Assembly: GCF_016864375.1 (NCBI RefSeq)
Contig: NZ_CP069354.1
Location: 124,001 to 188,000, forward strand
Direction of reading: 5' to 3'
Source: Microvirga sp. VF16
GTDB lineage: Bacteria; Pseudomonadota; Alphaproteobacteria; Rhizobiales; Beijerinckiaceae
Length of the DNA stretch: 64,000 nt
Positions within the stretch are counted from its first letter, which is position 1. The number at the start of each line of letters is the position of its first letter. A program made the position numbers and the translations under genes. Shown in pieces: positions 24,014 to 34,211 of the stretch. The notes beneath the pieces were generated by a model. The model ran no database searches, had not been told where the DNA came from, and saw only the letters and a list, made by a program, of their open reading frames with translations.

Positions 24014-25372
24014 GTGAAAAAAGTCTTCGTCAAATCCTATGGCTGCCAGATGAACGTCTACGATGCCGAGCGCATGGCAGACATGCTGGCGACCGAAGGC
24101 TACAGCGAAACCAAGACGATGGAGGAGGCGGATCTCGTCATCCTCAACACCTGCCACATCCGTGAGAAGGCCGCCGAAAAGGTCTATTCCGAGCTCGGCC
24201 GCGTACGCGAATTGAAAAAGGAGCGTGAGGCTCACGGCCAGGAGACAAGAGTCGTGGTCGCCGGCTGCGTCGCCCAGGCCGAGGGCAAGGAGATCCTGCG
24301 CCGGGCGCCCGCTGTCGACGTTGTGGTCGGTCCGCAGAACTATCACAACCTGCCACAGCTTCTGAAAAAGTCGCGTGCAGAGCGCGTCGTCGACACGGAA
24401 TTCCCGATCGAGGACAAGTTCGACCACCTGCCCGCACCAAGCAAGGCCAAGACCCAGAGCCGCGGCGTGTCGGCCTTCCTCACCATCCAGGAAGGTTGCG
24501 ACAAGTTCTGCACCTTCTGCGTCGTGCCCTATACCCGCGGCGCGGAGATCTCGCGTCCGGTCGCAAAAATCCTCGACGAGGCCCTGCGCCTCGCCGATGC
24601 CGGCGTGCGCGAGCTGACGCTGATCGGGCAGAACGTGAATGCCTATCACGGCGAGGGACCGGACGGCTCGGTCTGGTCCCTTGGGCGCCTGCTTCATCGT
24701 CTGGCGGAAGTGCCCGGCATCGCACGGCTTCGCTACACCACCAGCCACCCGCGCGACATGGACGACGAGCTGATCGCCGCCCATCGCGATCTGCCGGCCG
24801 TGATGCCTTACCTGCACCTGCCGGTGCAATCCGGCTCCGACCGCATTCTCGATGTGATGAACCGCAAGCACACGGGCGATGAATATCGCCGCCTGATCGA
24901 GCGCATCCGCAAGGCCCAACCCAATCTCGCGCTCTCCTCCGATTTCATCGTCGGCTTCCCTGGCGAGACGGATGCGGAATTCGAGGAGACCATGCGGCTC
25001 GTGTCCGATGTGGGCTTCGCCAGCTCCTTCTCGTTCAAGTACAGCCCCCGCCCCGGCACGCCGGCAGCGGAGATCGAAGCCCAAGTATCCGAGGCCGTGA
25101 AGGCCGAGCGTCTGGCGCGGCTGCAGAATCTGCTGGAAACGCAGCGCCAGGCCTTCAATCACGGAACCGTGGGGCAGACCCTCGACGTTCTCTTGGAGAA
25201 GCCGGGTCGTCATCCGGGCCAGATGGCGGGCAAGTCGCCCTATCTGCAGGCGGTGCAGATCGAGAGCGACCGCCACGCCGTCGGCGAGATCGTCACGGTG
25301 CGGATCACGCAGGCCGGTTCTAACAGCCTGTTCGGAGAATGGGTCGGACCCGGCAGCCAAGCCGCGGCCTAG
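24014..25372 (+). CDS. miaB: tRNA-2-methylthio-N6-dimethylallyladenosine synthase MiaB
   Basis: Radical-SAM methylthiotransferase of 452 residues that adds the methylthio group to i6A37 of tRNAs. The N-terminal UPF0004 domain holds the auxiliary-cluster cysteines in [15 protein letters not shown] and AGCVAQ. The radical-SAM CxxxCxxC is in [10 protein letters not shown], and a C-terminal TRAM domain covers about residues 375-440. I chose the GTG at 24014 ([11 protein letters not shown]), matching the family start. Its two clusters make it a client of Fe-S carriers such as NfuA. First gene of the miaB-ybeZ-ybeY-corC-lnt block. Confidence 0.96.
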   Translation: MKKVFVKSYGCQMNVYDAERMADMLATEGYSETKTMEEADLVILNTCHIREKAAEKVYSELGRVRELKKEREAHGQETRVVVAGCVAQAEGKEILRRAPAVDVVVGPQNYHNLPQLLKKSRAERVVDTEFPIEDKFDHLPAPSKAKTQSRGVSAFLTIQEGCDKFCTFCVVPYTRGAEISRPVAKILDEALRLADAGVRELTLIGQNVNAYHGEGPDGSVWSLGRLLHRLAEVPGIARLRYTTSHPRDMDDELIAAHRDLPAVMPYLHLPVQSGSDRILDVMNRKHTGDEYRRLIERIRKAQPNLALSSDFIVGFPGETDAEFEETMRLVSDVGFASSFSFKYSPRPGTPAAEIEAQVSEAVKAERLARLQNLLETQRQAFNHGTVGQTLDVLLEKPGRHPGQMAGKSPYLQAVQIESDRHAVGEIVTVRITQAGSNSLFGEWVGPGSQAAA

Positions 25373-25441
25373 ATCCTTGTCCGGCGAGACCCCATATTCG
25401 TCCGTCGCAACATTTGCGGCGGATCATCAAAGGAGAGGCAT

Positions 25442-26539
25442 TTGAGTCCAGCGGACAATGCGACCGCACGAGCACAGAAGGGACGAAGCGCCAACAGCTT
25501 GCATCCCGGCGTCGTCGAAGAGGCCGAAATCATCCTCACTTTCGACGACAACCGCCTCGCCAGCCTCGTCTTCGGACAATACGACCAGAACCTCGCCCAT
25601 CTGGAGCGGCGCCTGAACGTGACCGCGATCGCTAACGGCAATCGAGTCACCGTGAAGGGCACGCCCGAAGCCTCCGAGATGGCGCGCCGGGTGCTGGAAG
25701 GGCTCTATGAGCGCGCCCGCCAGGGCGGAGCGCTCGGGCCGGGTGACGTCGACGGTGCCATCGAGGAAAGCACGCTGCAGGGCAGTCTCTTCCCCGCCGC
25801 CGAAGAAGCTTCCGTTCCTGGACTTACTGCCTTTGACCAGATCTCCACCCGCCGGCGCGGTCCGGTACGTGCCCGCAATGCGGCGCAGAATGCCTATATC
25901 AAGGCGATCAAGACGAACGAGCTCGTCTTTGCCGAGGGCCCTGCCGGCACCGGCAAGACCTGGCTCGCCGTGGGCTACGCAGTCTCGCTCCTGGAACAGG
26001 GGCAGGTGGACCGCCTGATCATCTCCCGTCCCGCCGTGGAAGCGGGCGAGCGCCTCGGCTTCCTGCCCGGCGACATGCGCGAGAAGGTCGATCCTTATCT
26101 TCGGCCGATCTACGACGCGCTCTACGATTTCATGGAAGCCCGACACGTGGACCGGGGCCTGCAGACCGGCATGATCGAGATCGCGCCGCTCGCGTTCATG
26201 CGCGGGCGCACGCTCACCAACTCTCTGGTGCTGCTCGACGAGGCGCAGAACACCACATCGATGCAGATGAAGATGTTTCTGACCCGCCTCGGCGAAGGCT
26301 CGCGGATGATCATTACCGGCGACCCGACGCAGATCGACCTGCCGCCGGGCCAGAAGTCGGGTCTCGTCGAGGCGATACGCATCCTTCAGGGCGTCGAGGG
26401 CATCGCCCGCGTCACCTTCAAGGAAGCCGACGTGGTGCGCCACGATCTCGTGCGCCGCATCGTGACCGCCTATGACAAGGCCGCCCGCGAGGCGCCGCCG
26501 GAACCGCCGCGCCAGGATTACCGGGACCGCAGGCCGTGA
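25442..26539 (+). CDS. ybeZ: PhoH-family ATPase YbeZ/PhoL
   Basis: A 365-residue PhoH-like P-loop ATPase with a KH-like N-terminal part. The Walker A is EGPAGTGKTWLAV and the Walker B region is NSLVLLDEAQNTT, followed by GDPTQIDLP. YbeZ works with YbeY in RNA and ribosome quality control. The start is TTG at 25442 after AGGAGAGGCA. It overlaps ybeY by four bases, keeping the E. coli-like miaB-ybeZ-ybeY-ybeX-lnt order. Confidence 0.93.
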   Translation: MSPADNATARAQKGRSANSLHPGVVEEAEIILTFDDNRLASLVFGQYDQNLAHLERRLNVTAIANGNRVTVKGTPEASEMARRVLEGLYERARQGGALGPGDVDGAIEESTLQGSLFPAAEEASVPGLTAFDQISTRRRGPVRARNAAQNAYIKAIKTNELVFAEGPAGTGKTWLAVGYAVSLLEQGQVDRLIISRPAVEAGERLGFLPGDMREKVDPYLRPIYDALYDFMEARHVDRGLQTGMIEIAPLAFMRGRTLTNSLVLLDEAQNTTSMQMKMFLTRLGEGSRMIITGDPTQIDLPPGQKSGLVEAIRILQGVEGIARVTFKEADVVRHDLVRRIVTAYDKAAREAPPEPPRQDYRDRRP

Positions 26540-27012
26540 TCACACTCGACATCATGATCGAGGCGGGCGACTGGGACCGCCTCAAGGACGCAGAGGCCCT
26601 GGCCCAGAAGGCCGCCGAGGCCGCGCTTGCCGTCACTTACGAGGCCGAGGGCGAATACGAAGCGTGCGTCATGCTCACCGACGATGCCGAGATCCAGGAA
26701 CTGAACCGCACCTGGCGGGCTAAGGACAAGCCCACCAACGTGCTCTCCTTCCCGGCGCCCGAGCAACCGGGTGCGACAGGCCCTCGCCATTTGGGCGATA
26801 TTGCTTTAGCGTACGAGACCCTGGTGAGCGAATCCGAAGAGGAATCCAAGGAACTCGCGCATCATTTTGCCCATTTGATCGTCCATGGAGTTCTGCATCT
26901 CCTCGGCTACGACCACGAGGTCGAGGCGGAGGCGGAAATCATGGAAGGTCTTGAGGTCAAGGCGCTCGCCACTCTTGGCATCGCCGATCCCTATCGCGAT
27001 ATGGCAGCTTGA
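26536..27012 (+). CDS. ybeY: Endoribonuclease / rRNA maturation factor YbeY
   Basis: A 158-residue metallo-RNase required for 16S rRNA 3' maturation and 70S quality control. The zinc-binding motif H-x3-H-x5-H appears in VHGVLHLLGYDHE. The upstream MLTDDAEIQELNRTWRAKDKPTNVLSFP in segments is the family core. The GTG start overlaps the ybeZ stop. Confidence 0.95.
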   Translation: MITLDIMIEAGDWDRLKDAEALAQKAAEAALAVTYEAEGEYEACVMLTDDAEIQELNRTWRAKDKPTNVLSFPAPEQPGATGPRHLGDIALAYETLVSESEEESKELAHHFAHLIVHGVLHLLGYDHEVEAEAEIMEGLEVKALATLGIADPYRDMAA

Positions 27013-27044
27013 ACGGCTGACGTTTAGGCTGAAAACCCACTGCA

Positions 27045-28076
27045 ATGAACGAAGATCGAAGTCGTAGCGACCGACCTGTCCGCCCCCTCACCGAGACAGA
27101 CGACACACGCGACCATTGGTACGACCGGGTTCTGACCCGTCTCGGCCTGAAACCCCGCGAATCCATCCGCCACGATCTTGAGGATGTCCTCGCAGAAACT
27201 GTCGAGGACACCGACTTTTCGCCCCAGGAGCGGGCGATGCTCAAGAACGTGCTCTCCTTCCACCGGATCCGGGTGGAGGACGTGATGGTGCCCCGCGCCG
27301 ACATCGTGGCGGTTGCCGCCGACACCAATCTCGGCGAGCTTTTGAGCCTCTTCCGCACGGCTGGCCATTCCCGTCTGCCTGTCTATGGCGAGACGCTGGA
27401 TGATCCCAAGGGGATGGTCCATATTCGCGACTTTCTCGATTTCATCGCCATGCGGGCCGATGGCGGTGCTTCGGAATCGGGTTCGAGCGACGAGGCTCCC
27501 CTGCCGAGTCTCGGCCAGATCGACCTGTCCATGGCGCTCTCCTCCGCCAACATCCTGCGGCCAGTCCTGTTCGTGCCGCGCTCCATGCCGGCCATCGACC
27601 TTCTGGTGCGTATGCAGGCGACCCGCACGCATATGGCCCTCGTCATCGATGAGTATGGCGGCACCGATGGCCTCGTTTCCATCGAGGATCTGGTCGAGAT
27701 GGTCGTGGGCGACATTGAGGATGAGCACGACGAGGACTCGACGCTGACCATCGTGCCGGCGGCCGACGGCACCTATATCGCCGACGCTCGCGCGAGCCTC
27801 GACGAGGTCAAGGACGTGCTGGGCCTCGACCTCACCGATGAAGAAGGTGCCGAGGACATCGACACGATCGGTGGCTTCATCGTGACGCTCGCCGGGCGCG
27901 TGCCCTCCCGCAGCGAAGTGATCGAGGGCCCCTCGGGCCTGGAATTCGAGGTTCTCGATGCCGATCCGCGGCGCGTGAAGCGATTGCGCGTCCATCGCCG
28001 TACCTTCGCTCTCGAGACCGAGACCGGAGAAAGCCAAGCGACTGCCCCGCGCCCTGAAAGCGCTGCCGCGGAATGA
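27045..28076 (+). CDS. ybeX: CorC/YbeX-type CBS-domain protein (HlyC/CorC family)
   Basis: A 343-residue cytoplasmic protein without transmembrane segments. It has two CBS domains: the first from [19 protein letters not shown] to about residue 140, the second from [20 protein letters not shown] to [14 protein letters not shown]-terminal CorC/HlyC transporter-associated domain follows ([19 protein letters not shown]). The family is linked to magnesium/cobalt efflux and, through ybeX, to ribosome and membrane physiology. It overlaps lnt by four bases. Confidence 0.92.
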   Translation: MNEDRSRSDRPVRPLTETDDTRDHWYDRVLTRLGLKPRESIRHDLEDVLAETVEDTDFSPQERAMLKNVLSFHRIRVEDVMVPRADIVAVAADTNLGELLSLFRTAGHSRLPVYGETLDDPKGMVHIRDFLDFIAMRADGGASESGSSDEAPLPSLGQIDLSMALSSANILRPVLFVPRSMPAIDLLVRMQATRTHMALVIDEYGGTDGLVSIEDLVEMVVGDIEDEHDEDSTLTIVPAADGTYIADARASLDEVKDVLGLDLTDEEGAEDIDTIGGFIVTLAGRVPSRSEVIEGPSGLEFEVLDADPRRVKRLRVHRRTFALETETGESQATAPRPESAAAE

Positions 28077-29677
28077 GGCGCCTGGGCGACCGCGTCATCC
28101 TCGCCCGAGGATGGCGCCGCTGGTTGCTGGCCTTTGCAGTTGGGGCCATCGGCGCCCTGGCCATGCCGCCTTTCGGGTTCCTGCCCGCCCTCGTTCTCTC
28201 CTTGACTCCCGCGATCTGGCTCCTGGACGGGACCGTCAAGGACGGTCCATCCCGCTGGGCCCCTTTCAAGTCTGCGGCGCTCGTCGGCTGGTTCTGGGGT
28301 CTTGGTTATTTCGTCGCCGGGCTCTGGTGGCTCGGTGCAGCCTTTCTCGTGGAGGCCGACCAATTTGCGTGGGCCATGCCCTTCGGGGTGCTGGGCCTGC
28401 CCGCCCTGCTCGCCTTCTTTCCCGCTTCCGGCTTTGCGCTGGCCCGCCTGTTCTGGCTGCCCGATGCCTGGCGGATCATTGCCTTCGCCTTCGGTATGAC
28501 CGTCAGCGAATTCTTGCGCGGCCATCTCTTCACCGGTTTTCCCTGGAACAATCCTGGGCTGGCGCTCGGCCAGAACCTCTGGCTGATGCAGTCAGCCTCG
28601 CTCGTCGGCCTCTATGGCCTCACATTCCTGAGCCTCATGATCGGCGCCGCACCCGCGGTTCTGCTCACGGGAAAGAGGACGCGCGCGCGCTGGACGGCTC
28701 CGGGCATCGCGGCCGCACTGCTTCTCGGCCTTGCCGTCTTCGGCTTCTGGCGCATCCCCTCCGAGGCCTCACGCACGGTCGAGAACGTGCGCCTGCGCAT
28801 CATGCAGCCCAACCTGCCGCAGGACGCCAAGTTCAACCCGCGTAACCGCGACGCCATCATGCGGCGCTACCTGACCCTGAGCGCAAGCCCAGGCCGGGAC
28901 GGCAGTATCGCTGCACCAACTCACATCATCTGGCCGGAATCGGCTTTTCCCTTCCTGCTTCATCGCGATCCCGGTTCGCTCGCGCAGATCGCCACGCTCC
29001 TCGATCCTGGCTCCGTTCTGGTCACGGGCGCCGCCCGCATGGACGACCCTTTGCCAGGCGAGGCGGTCGGCAAGTTCTATAACGCCATCCAGGTGATCGA
29101 CGAGAAGGGCACGATCCTCGGCGCCTATGACAAGGTTCACCTGGTGCCCTTCGGGGAATACGTGCCGAAATTCCTCGACGCCCTGATCCGGGCCGCAGGA
29201 CTGCGTCAGTTCGTGCACATTCCTGGCGGGTTCGAGCCGAGCGAGAAGCGCACCACGCTGTCCATCCCGGGTCTGCCGCCGGTCGCCGCAACGATCTGCT
29301 ACGAGGCGATCTTTCCTGGCGAGATCCTGGCCGAGGGCCCACGTCCCGACCTGATCCTCAACGTGACCAACGACGCTTGGTTCGGGCAGACGCCAGGACC
29401 CTATCAGCACTTCGCCCAGGCCCGCCTGCGGGCGGTGGAGGAAGGCCTGCCTCTGGTCAGAGCCGCCAATACCGGGATTTCGGCCGTGGTCGATCCTTTT
29501 GGCCGAATCGTGGATAACCTTCCATTGGGAGTTGAAGGTATCATCGACTCATCTCTTCCAGTTGCGGAACCCAGTACTCTTTATAGGAAGTGGGGTAGGT
29601 TTTCTTTGACGGCCACGCTTATGATCTGCTTAATGGTCTTGATTGTACGTCAAAGGCGCCAATCATCCTTTCCTTAA
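28073..29677 (+). CDS. lnt: Apolipoprotein N-acyltransferase Lnt
   Basis: A 534-residue inner-membrane enzyme that adds the third acyl chain to lipoproteins. The N-terminal half has six to seven helices; the C-terminal half is a periplasmic nitrilase fold. Catalytic residues are visible as Glu in IIWPESAFPF, Lys in YDKVHLVPFGEYVP and Cys in ATICYEAIFP. A final hydrophobic segment (LTATLMICLMVLIV) anchors the C-terminus. It closes the ybe block. The last 150 bases become more AT-rich. Confidence 0.95.
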   Translation: MRRLGDRVILARGWRRWLLAFAVGAIGALAMPPFGFLPALVLSLTPAIWLLDGTVKDGPSRWAPFKSAALVGWFWGLGYFVAGLWWLGAAFLVEADQFAWAMPFGVLGLPALLAFFPASGFALARLFWLPDAWRIIAFAFGMTVSEFLRGHLFTGFPWNNPGLALGQNLWLMQSASLVGLYGLTFLSLMIGAAPAVLLTGKRTRARWTAPGIAAALLLGLAVFGFWRIPSEASRTVENVRLRIMQPNLPQDAKFNPRNRDAIMRRYLTLSASPGRDGSIAAPTHIIWPESAFPFLLHRDPGSLAQIATLLDPGSVLVTGAARMDDPLPGEAVGKFYNAIQVIDEKGTILGAYDKVHLVPFGEYVPKFLDALIRAAGLRQFVHIPGGFEPSEKRTTLSIPGLPPVAATICYEAIFPGEILAEGPRPDLILNVTNDAWFGQTPGPYQHFAQARLRAVEEGLPLVRAANTGISAVVDPFGRIVDNLPLGVEGIIDSSLPVAEPSTLYRKWGRFSLTATLMICLMVLIVRQRRQSSFP

Positions 29678-29690
29678 GTAAATCATGCCT

Positions 29691-29703
29691 TGACGTTACG
29701 TCA
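29691..29703. promoter_or_regulatory. 13-base palindrome upstream of the XRE gene
   Basis: TGACGT-T-ACGTCA is a perfect 6-1-6 inverted repeat ending 24 bases before the XRE start codon. It may be a self-operator of that regulator. A partial TACGTCA half-site lies at 29646-29652. Confidence 0.45.
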
Positions 29704-29727
29704 GTATTGGCGAGGGGACAGGCCATA

Positions 29728-30141
29728 ATGAAGAAATCGACGGGGTCTATCGATAAGGAAATCGGAAGCAGGGTGCGTATGCGCCGGATTTCTATTGGGA
29801 TGAGCCAAGAAAAGCTTGGCGATATGCTTGGTCTGACCTTCCAGCAGGTTCAGAAATACGAAAAGGGCATGAACCGGATCAGCGTCGCCCGTCTCGTTGA
29901 AATTGCCAAGATCCTCAATGTCGAGATCGATTTCTTCTTTGATGGCCTCAAGGGCGGAAAGGCCGAGCCAGGCTTCGCCGAACCCGGCGCCCCTCCCTAT
30001 GTGGCCGACATGATGTCGACGCCCGAAGGCCTGCAGCTCGTCCGAACTTTCGCCAGCATCAAGAGTCCAAAGGTCCGTAAAAGCATTGTTCAGCTTGTCG
30101 GCGCGCTTGCCGCCCAAGAAGAGGTAGAGCGTTCGTCATAA
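29728..30141 (+). CDS. XRE-family helix-turn-helix regulator
   Basis: A 137-residue Cro/C1-type regulator. The HTH spans about residues 10-66: GSRVRMRRISIGMSQEKLGD, LTFQQVQKYEKGMNRISVAR and LVEIAKILNVEIDFFF. The C-terminal helix MMSTPEGLQLVRTFASI resembles the dimerisation tail of rhizobial regulators placed between lnt and metK. I chose the ATG at 29728, which follows GAGGGGACAG. Its target is unknown; metK 105 bases downstream is a candidate. Confidence 0.88.
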   Translation: MKKSTGSIDKEIGSRVRMRRISIGMSQEKLGDMLGLTFQQVQKYEKGMNRISVARLVEIAKILNVEIDFFFDGLKGGKAEPGFAEPGAPPYVADMMSTPEGLQLVRTFASIKSPKVRKSIVQLVGALAAQEEVERSS

Positions 30142-30246
30142 AGAACACGTTCGCTTGACCTTTCTTTAAGCCTGCGGCATGAGCATGTTTTGAAGCCTGT
30201 AGCTGACTGCGGGCACCCAATTTCTATTGCCTGAAGGAATTCTATC

Positions 30247-31425
30247 GTGCGGCGTTCGAGCTACCTTTTCACGAGCGAGTCGGTTTCCGAAGGTCATCCG
30301 GACAAGGTCTGCGACCGGATTTCCGATGCCGTCGTCGACGCTTATCTGGCCGCTGAGCCGGAAGCCCGCGTGGCCTGCGAAACGCTCGCCACCACCAACC
30401 GCGTCGTCATCGCCGGCGAAGTGCGCGGCCCTGACTCCATCACCAAGGACAAGGTGATCGAGCTCGCCCGCGATGCCATCAAGGACATCGGCTACGAGCA
30501 GGAAGGCTTCCACTGGAAGAACGCCGACGTCTCGGTCTATCTCCATGCTCAGTCGGCGCATATCGCCCAGGGCGTCGATGCCGCCGGCAACAAGGATGAA
30601 GGCGCGGGCGACCAGGGCATCATGTTCGGCTACGCCTGCAACGAGACGCCCGAGCTGATGCCGGCACCGATCTACTACGCCCACAAGATCCTCGAGAACC
30701 TGACCGCTGCCCGTAAAGCGAAGGTCGGCGATGCGGCCAAGCTTGGCCCGGATGCCAAGAGCCAGGTCACTGTGCGCTACGAGAACGGCAAGCCCGTCGC
30801 GGCGACCCAGATCGTTCTCTCGACCCAGCACCTGGACGAGAACCTCTCCTCCGACGACGTTCGCGCCATCGTCGAGCCTTACATCCGCCAGACCCTGCCC
30901 GAGGGCTGGATCTCGGCTCAGACCATCTGGCACGTGAACCCCACCGGCAAGTTCGTGATCGGCGGTCCGGACGGCGACTGCGGCCTGACCGGCCGCAAGA
31001 TCATCGTCGACACCTATGGCGGTGCTGCTCCCCATGGCGGCGGCGCCTTCTCCGGCAAGGATCCGACCAAGGTGGACCGCTCGGCCGCCTACGCCGCGCG
31101 CTATCTCGCCAAGAACGTGGTTGCGGCCGGTCTCGCCGAGAACTGCACCCTGCAGCTCTCTTACGCCATCGGCGTGGCGAAGCCCCTGTCGATCTATGTG
31201 GATCTCCACGGCACCGGCAAGGTGGACGAGGGCAAGCTCGAGGCCGTCCTCATGGACGCCATGGACCTCTCGCCCCGCGGCATCCGCACGCATCTCGCCC
31301 TCAACAGGCCGATCTATGCCCGCACCTCGGCCTACGGCCATTTCGGCCGCGCGCCGCAGGCCGATGGCGGCTTCTCCTGGGAGCGCACGGATCTGGCCGA
31401 CCGCCTCAAGGCAGCGTTCCGCTAA
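30247..31425 (+). CDS. metK: S-adenosylmethionine synthetase
   Basis: MetK makes SAM from methionine and ATP. The 392-residue protein has [15 protein letters not shown] near the N-terminus, [12 protein letters not shown] and [19 protein letters not shown], the family signatures. The GTG start follows GAAGGA. SAM feeds MiaB and TrmB, both encoded nearby. I saw no SAM riboswitch in the 105-base leader. Confidence 0.97.
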   Translation: MRRSSYLFTSESVSEGHPDKVCDRISDAVVDAYLAAEPEARVACETLATTNRVVIAGEVRGPDSITKDKVIELARDAIKDIGYEQEGFHWKNADVSVYLHAQSAHIAQGVDAAGNKDEGAGDQGIMFGYACNETPELMPAPIYYAHKILENLTAARKAKVGDAAKLGPDAKSQVTVRYENGKPVAATQIVLSTQHLDENLSSDDVRAIVEPYIRQTLPEGWISAQTIWHVNPTGKFVIGGPDGDCGLTGRKIIVDTYGGAAPHGGGAFSGKDPTKVDRSAAYAARYLAKNVVAAGLAENCTLQLSYAIGVAKPLSIYVDLHGTGKVDEGKLEAVLMDAMDLSPRGIRTHLALNRPIYARTSAYGHFGRAPQADGGFSWERTDLADRLKAAFR

Positions 31426-31477
31426 GAAATTCTCCGGCCGCCGGACCTGCTTCGGTGGCATTGGGATTTCCCGAAAA

Positions 31478-31505
31478 GAGCCGGTTCCCCGGAAGGGACC
31501 GGCTC
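31478..31505 (+). terminator. Inverted repeat between metK and trmB
   Basis: GAGCCGGT and ACCGGCTC form a perfect 8-base-pair stem around a 12-base loop. There is no U-run after it, so it is a weak terminator, a processing site or a read-through stem. Confidence 0.45.
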
Positions 31506-31577
31506 TCAATGTATTGTCTGGCCGAAGTGCCGGATCCCTATGAACCGGATCGTGGTTTCTTCAGGAGCATGTGTCCG

Positions 31578-32261
31578 ATGAGTGACGTCTCCGAACGGGC
31601 CGGCGCCTTTTTCGGCCGCCGGAAGGGCAAGAAGCTTCGCGCCGGCCAGGACGAACTGGTTCAGAACCTGCTGCCCGCGATCCGCGTGGTTCCGGGCAGC
31701 GATCTCACGGGCCAGTTTCCGAACCGCGAGGCGCGGGAAACCTGGCTCGAGATCGGCTTCGGCGGCGGCGAGCATCTCGCCTCTCAGGCCCGCGAACGTC
31801 GAGACGTCAACTTCATCGGCTGCGAGCCCTTCGTGAACGGCATGGCGAAGCTATTGGCCGTGATCGAGCACGAGCACCTCGACAATGTCCGCGTCTGGGA
31901 CGACGACGTCACCGATCTGTTGCCGACCCTGCCAGACGACTCTTTCGACCGGGTTTACATCCTCTATCCCGATCCCTGGCCGAAGCGCCGTCAGCGCAAG
32001 CGCCGCCTCGTCTCGGACGAGACCCTCGATCTGCTCGCGCGCGTGATGAAACCCGGTGCGGAGCTGCGCTTTGCCAGCGACATCGACGACTATATCGGCT
32101 GGGTGCTCGCCCGGGCCCTCCGCTCCCCGCATTTCCGCTGGACCGCGGCCCGCGCCGACGACTGGCGCAAACCCTATGAGGGCTGGCCGGGCACTCGCTA
32201 CGAGGCCAAGGCCATCCGCGAAGGCCGAGTGCCGAGCTACCTGACCTTCGTGCGGATCTGA
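31578..32261 (+). CDS. trmB: tRNA (guanine-N7-)-methyltransferase TrmB
   Basis: A 227-residue SAM-dependent methyltransferase that modifies G46 of tRNA. The SAM-binding motif is LEIGFGGGEHLA, and YILYPDPWPKRRQRKRRLV holds the TrmB hallmark. I chose the ATG at 31578, with AGGAG ten bases before; the ATG at 31569 is too close to that site. It converges with the ABC exporter genes, three bases apart. Confidence 0.94.
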   Translation: MSDVSERAGAFFGRRKGKKLRAGQDELVQNLLPAIRVVPGSDLTGQFPNREARETWLEIGFGGGEHLASQARERRDVNFIGCEPFVNGMAKLLAVIEHEHLDNVRVWDDDVTDLLPTLPDDSFDRVYILYPDPWPKRRQRKRRLVSDETLDLLARVMKPGAELRFASDIDDYIGWVLARALRSPHFRWTAARADDWRKPYEGWPGTRYEAKAIREGRVPSYLTFVRI

Positions 32262-32264
32262 TCG

Positions 32265-32966
32265 TCAGATGGGAGCCCGGGCCGCATGCTCGCCGCTCAC
32301 GACCCTGCCATCGACGAGATGGATGCGCCGATCCACCCGTGCCGCGATCTCCATGTCGTGCGTGACGGCGATGACCGTCTTGCCGCGCTTGTGCACGAGG
32401 TCCCGCAGGATCTGAAACACCTGCTCCGAGCTCTTGCTGTCGAGGCTGCCCGTTGGCTCGTCGGCCAGCACCACATGGGGATCGTTGGCGAGCGCGCGGG
32501 CTACCGCCACTCGTTGGCGCTGGCCGCCAGAGAGCTGGTCCGGCCTCTTGTCGAGATGGCCGGCAAGACCGAGATCCTCCAGAAGCCCCGCTGCGCGATC
32601 GTGCATTTCCGCGGCCGACAGACGGCCCGCCTTGCGCATGGGAAGTTCCACGTTTCGAAGAATCGTGAATTCCGGCAGCAGGAAATGAAACTGAAACACG
32701 AAGCCCAGCATCTCGAGCCGCAGTCGCGCGAGTGCATTGTCGTCCAGGACGGACGTGTCCTGACCGGCGATCTTGAGACTGCCGCTGGTCGGGCGGTCGA
32801 GAAGACCGAGCAGGTAGAGCAGCGAGGACTTACCGGAGCCGGACGGGCCGGTGATGGCGATGAACTCCCGCTCGCTCACGGTGAGCGAGACGTCCCGCAC
32901 CAGGGTGACCGGCACCGTGGCGGGCAGGATGCGGGTGAGATCTTCGGCTTCGATGAGCGGCGTCAT
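32265..32966 (-). CDS. ABC transporter ATPase, MacB/LolD type
   Basis: A 233-residue ATPase. The Walker A is GPSGSGKSSLL, the Q-loop region GFVFQFHFLL, the ABC signature LSGGQRQRVAVARAL, the Walker B VVLADEPTGSLD and the switch His in AVTHDME. It energises the permease encoded upstream by mechanotransmission. It overlaps the permease gene by four bases. The three genes (adaptor, permease, ATPase) form one minus-strand operon. Confidence 0.92.
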   Translation of the reverse strand: MTPLIEAEDLTRILPATVPVTLVRDVSLTVSEREFIAITGPSGSGKSSLLYLLGLLDRPTSGSLKIAGQDTSVLDDNALARLRLEMLGFVFQFHFLLPEFTILRNVELPMRKAGRLSAAEMHDRAAGLLEDLGLAGHLDKRPDQLSGGQRQRVAVARALANDPHVVLADEPTGSLDSKSSEQVFQILRDLVHKRGKTVIAVTHDMEIAARVDRRIHLVDGRVVSGEHAARAPI

Positions 32967-34210
32967 GTGGCGCCCCGGATGATGTCGACCGGGTTGAGCC
33001 GGGCGGCCTGGCGCGCCGGGAGATAGCCCGCGACACCCGCCGACGCGAGGGCGAAGCCCGCCGCGATCAGGTAATGCCAGGGCGACCAGAACAAGGGGAG
33101 CTTGGTCATCTCGCGGCCGATGGCTGCGCCGGAGACCTTGAACTCGACCTGTGACAAGGCAAAGCAGAGGAGAAAGCCCAAAAGCCAGCCGACCACCGAG
33201 CCGGCAAGACCGAGTGCCAGTCCCTCGATCAGGAACAGCCGGCGCATATTGCCTTGCGTGAAGCCGAGGGATTTCAGGATCGCGATATCGCGCGCCTTTT
33301 CGTGGGTGATGGTGGAGATGATGTTGAAGATCCCGAACCCTGCTACGAGCAGGATCGCGCCCACCACGGTGTACATGACCACATTGCGCACCACCAAGGC
33401 CTCCAGAAGGGATTCGTTCGCCTCCTGCCAGGGCACCGCCTTGTAGCCGAGCTCGGCTTCCGCCTGACGGGCGACCTGGGGGGCGGCCTCCGGGTCGTCG
33501 AGGCGCAGGCGGATGTCGTTGATGGCATTGGGGCGCTCGCTCAGGATCTGTGCGTTCTTGAGCAGCACATAGGTCTCGCCTTCGTCGCGGGCGTTGGTAC
33601 CGGTGTGAAACTGTCCGACGATCCTGAACCCTCGTGACTGGCCGGTTGGTGCGACGACCTGGATCGTCGTCCCCGTCGACGCGCCGAGTCTCTGCGCAAG
33701 GCGGTCGCCCACGATGATGTTGTTCCCGCCGGCCCGAAGCGCGTCGAAGCTGCCTTCGATGAAATCCGCGGCGACGGACGAGACCTGAGCCTCGATCTCC
33801 GGCTCGACGCCGATCACGGTGACACCCACGTCCCGTCCTGCATAGCGCACCACGCCCTGTGTCCGCAGGCTCTGCGCCAAGCGGCCGGGCACCCAGGTCC
33901 GCAAGGAGGCTGTGGCGGCGGCGGGATTGAGAATGCCCCGGCGATCCTCCTTCGGGCGCAGACCCTCGAATTGTGCCGCGGCGAACAGGTCCTCCGCGGG
34001 CTGCCGGCGCGGGGCGCGGTGCTCGTCGGTGATCTGAACATGGGGCATGGTGTCGACGAGTTGGGCGATGAAATCCTTCTCGGTGCCCTGCATCAAGGCC
34101 GCCATGGCGATGGAGAAGCCGACGCCGAGAGCGACACCGAGAATCGCCACGACAGTTTGCCGGCCGCGTCCGGCGATATGGGTCAGGGCGAGTTCGAGGA
34201 GGAGACGCAT
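32963..34210 (-). CDS. ABC transporter permease, FtsX/MacB type
   Basis: A 415-residue permease. One N-terminal helix (HIAGRGRQTVVAILGVALGVGF) precedes a large periplasmic MacB-PCD domain (about 45-270), and three C-terminal helices carry the FtsX domain. TITHEKARDIAILKSLGFTQG is the coupling helix. Such permeases do not translocate through the membrane but pull substrate through the periplasmic adaptor. The substrate is unknown. Confidence 0.9.
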   Translation of the reverse strand: MRLLLELALTHIAGRGRQTVVAILGVALGVGFSIAMAALMQGTEKDFIAQLVDTMPHVQITDEHRAPRRQPAEDLFAAAQFEGLRPKEDRRGILNPAAATASLRTWVPGRLAQSLRTQGVVRYAGRDVGVTVIGVEPEIEAQVSSVAADFIEGSFDALRAGGNNIIVGDRLAQRLGASTGTTIQVVAPTGQSRGFRIVGQFHTGTNARDEGETYVLLKNAQILSERPNAINDIRLRLDDPEAAPQVARQAEAELGYKAVPWQEANESLLEALVVRNVVMYTVVGAILLVAGFGIFNIISTITHEKARDIAILKSLGFTQGNMRRLFLIEGLALGLAGSVVGWLLGFLLCFALSQVEFKVSGAAIGREMTKLPLFWSPWHYLIAAGFALASAGVAGYLPARQAARLNPVDIIRGAT

Positions 34211-34211
34211 G

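Noticed and set aside
23900..25360. 486-codon open frame antisense to miaB
   Set aside because: Shadow; it also crosses the family B repeat.
30142..30246. SAM riboswitch before metK
   Set aside because: The 105-base leader lacks the conserved SAM-II or other SAM aptamer sequence as I know them.
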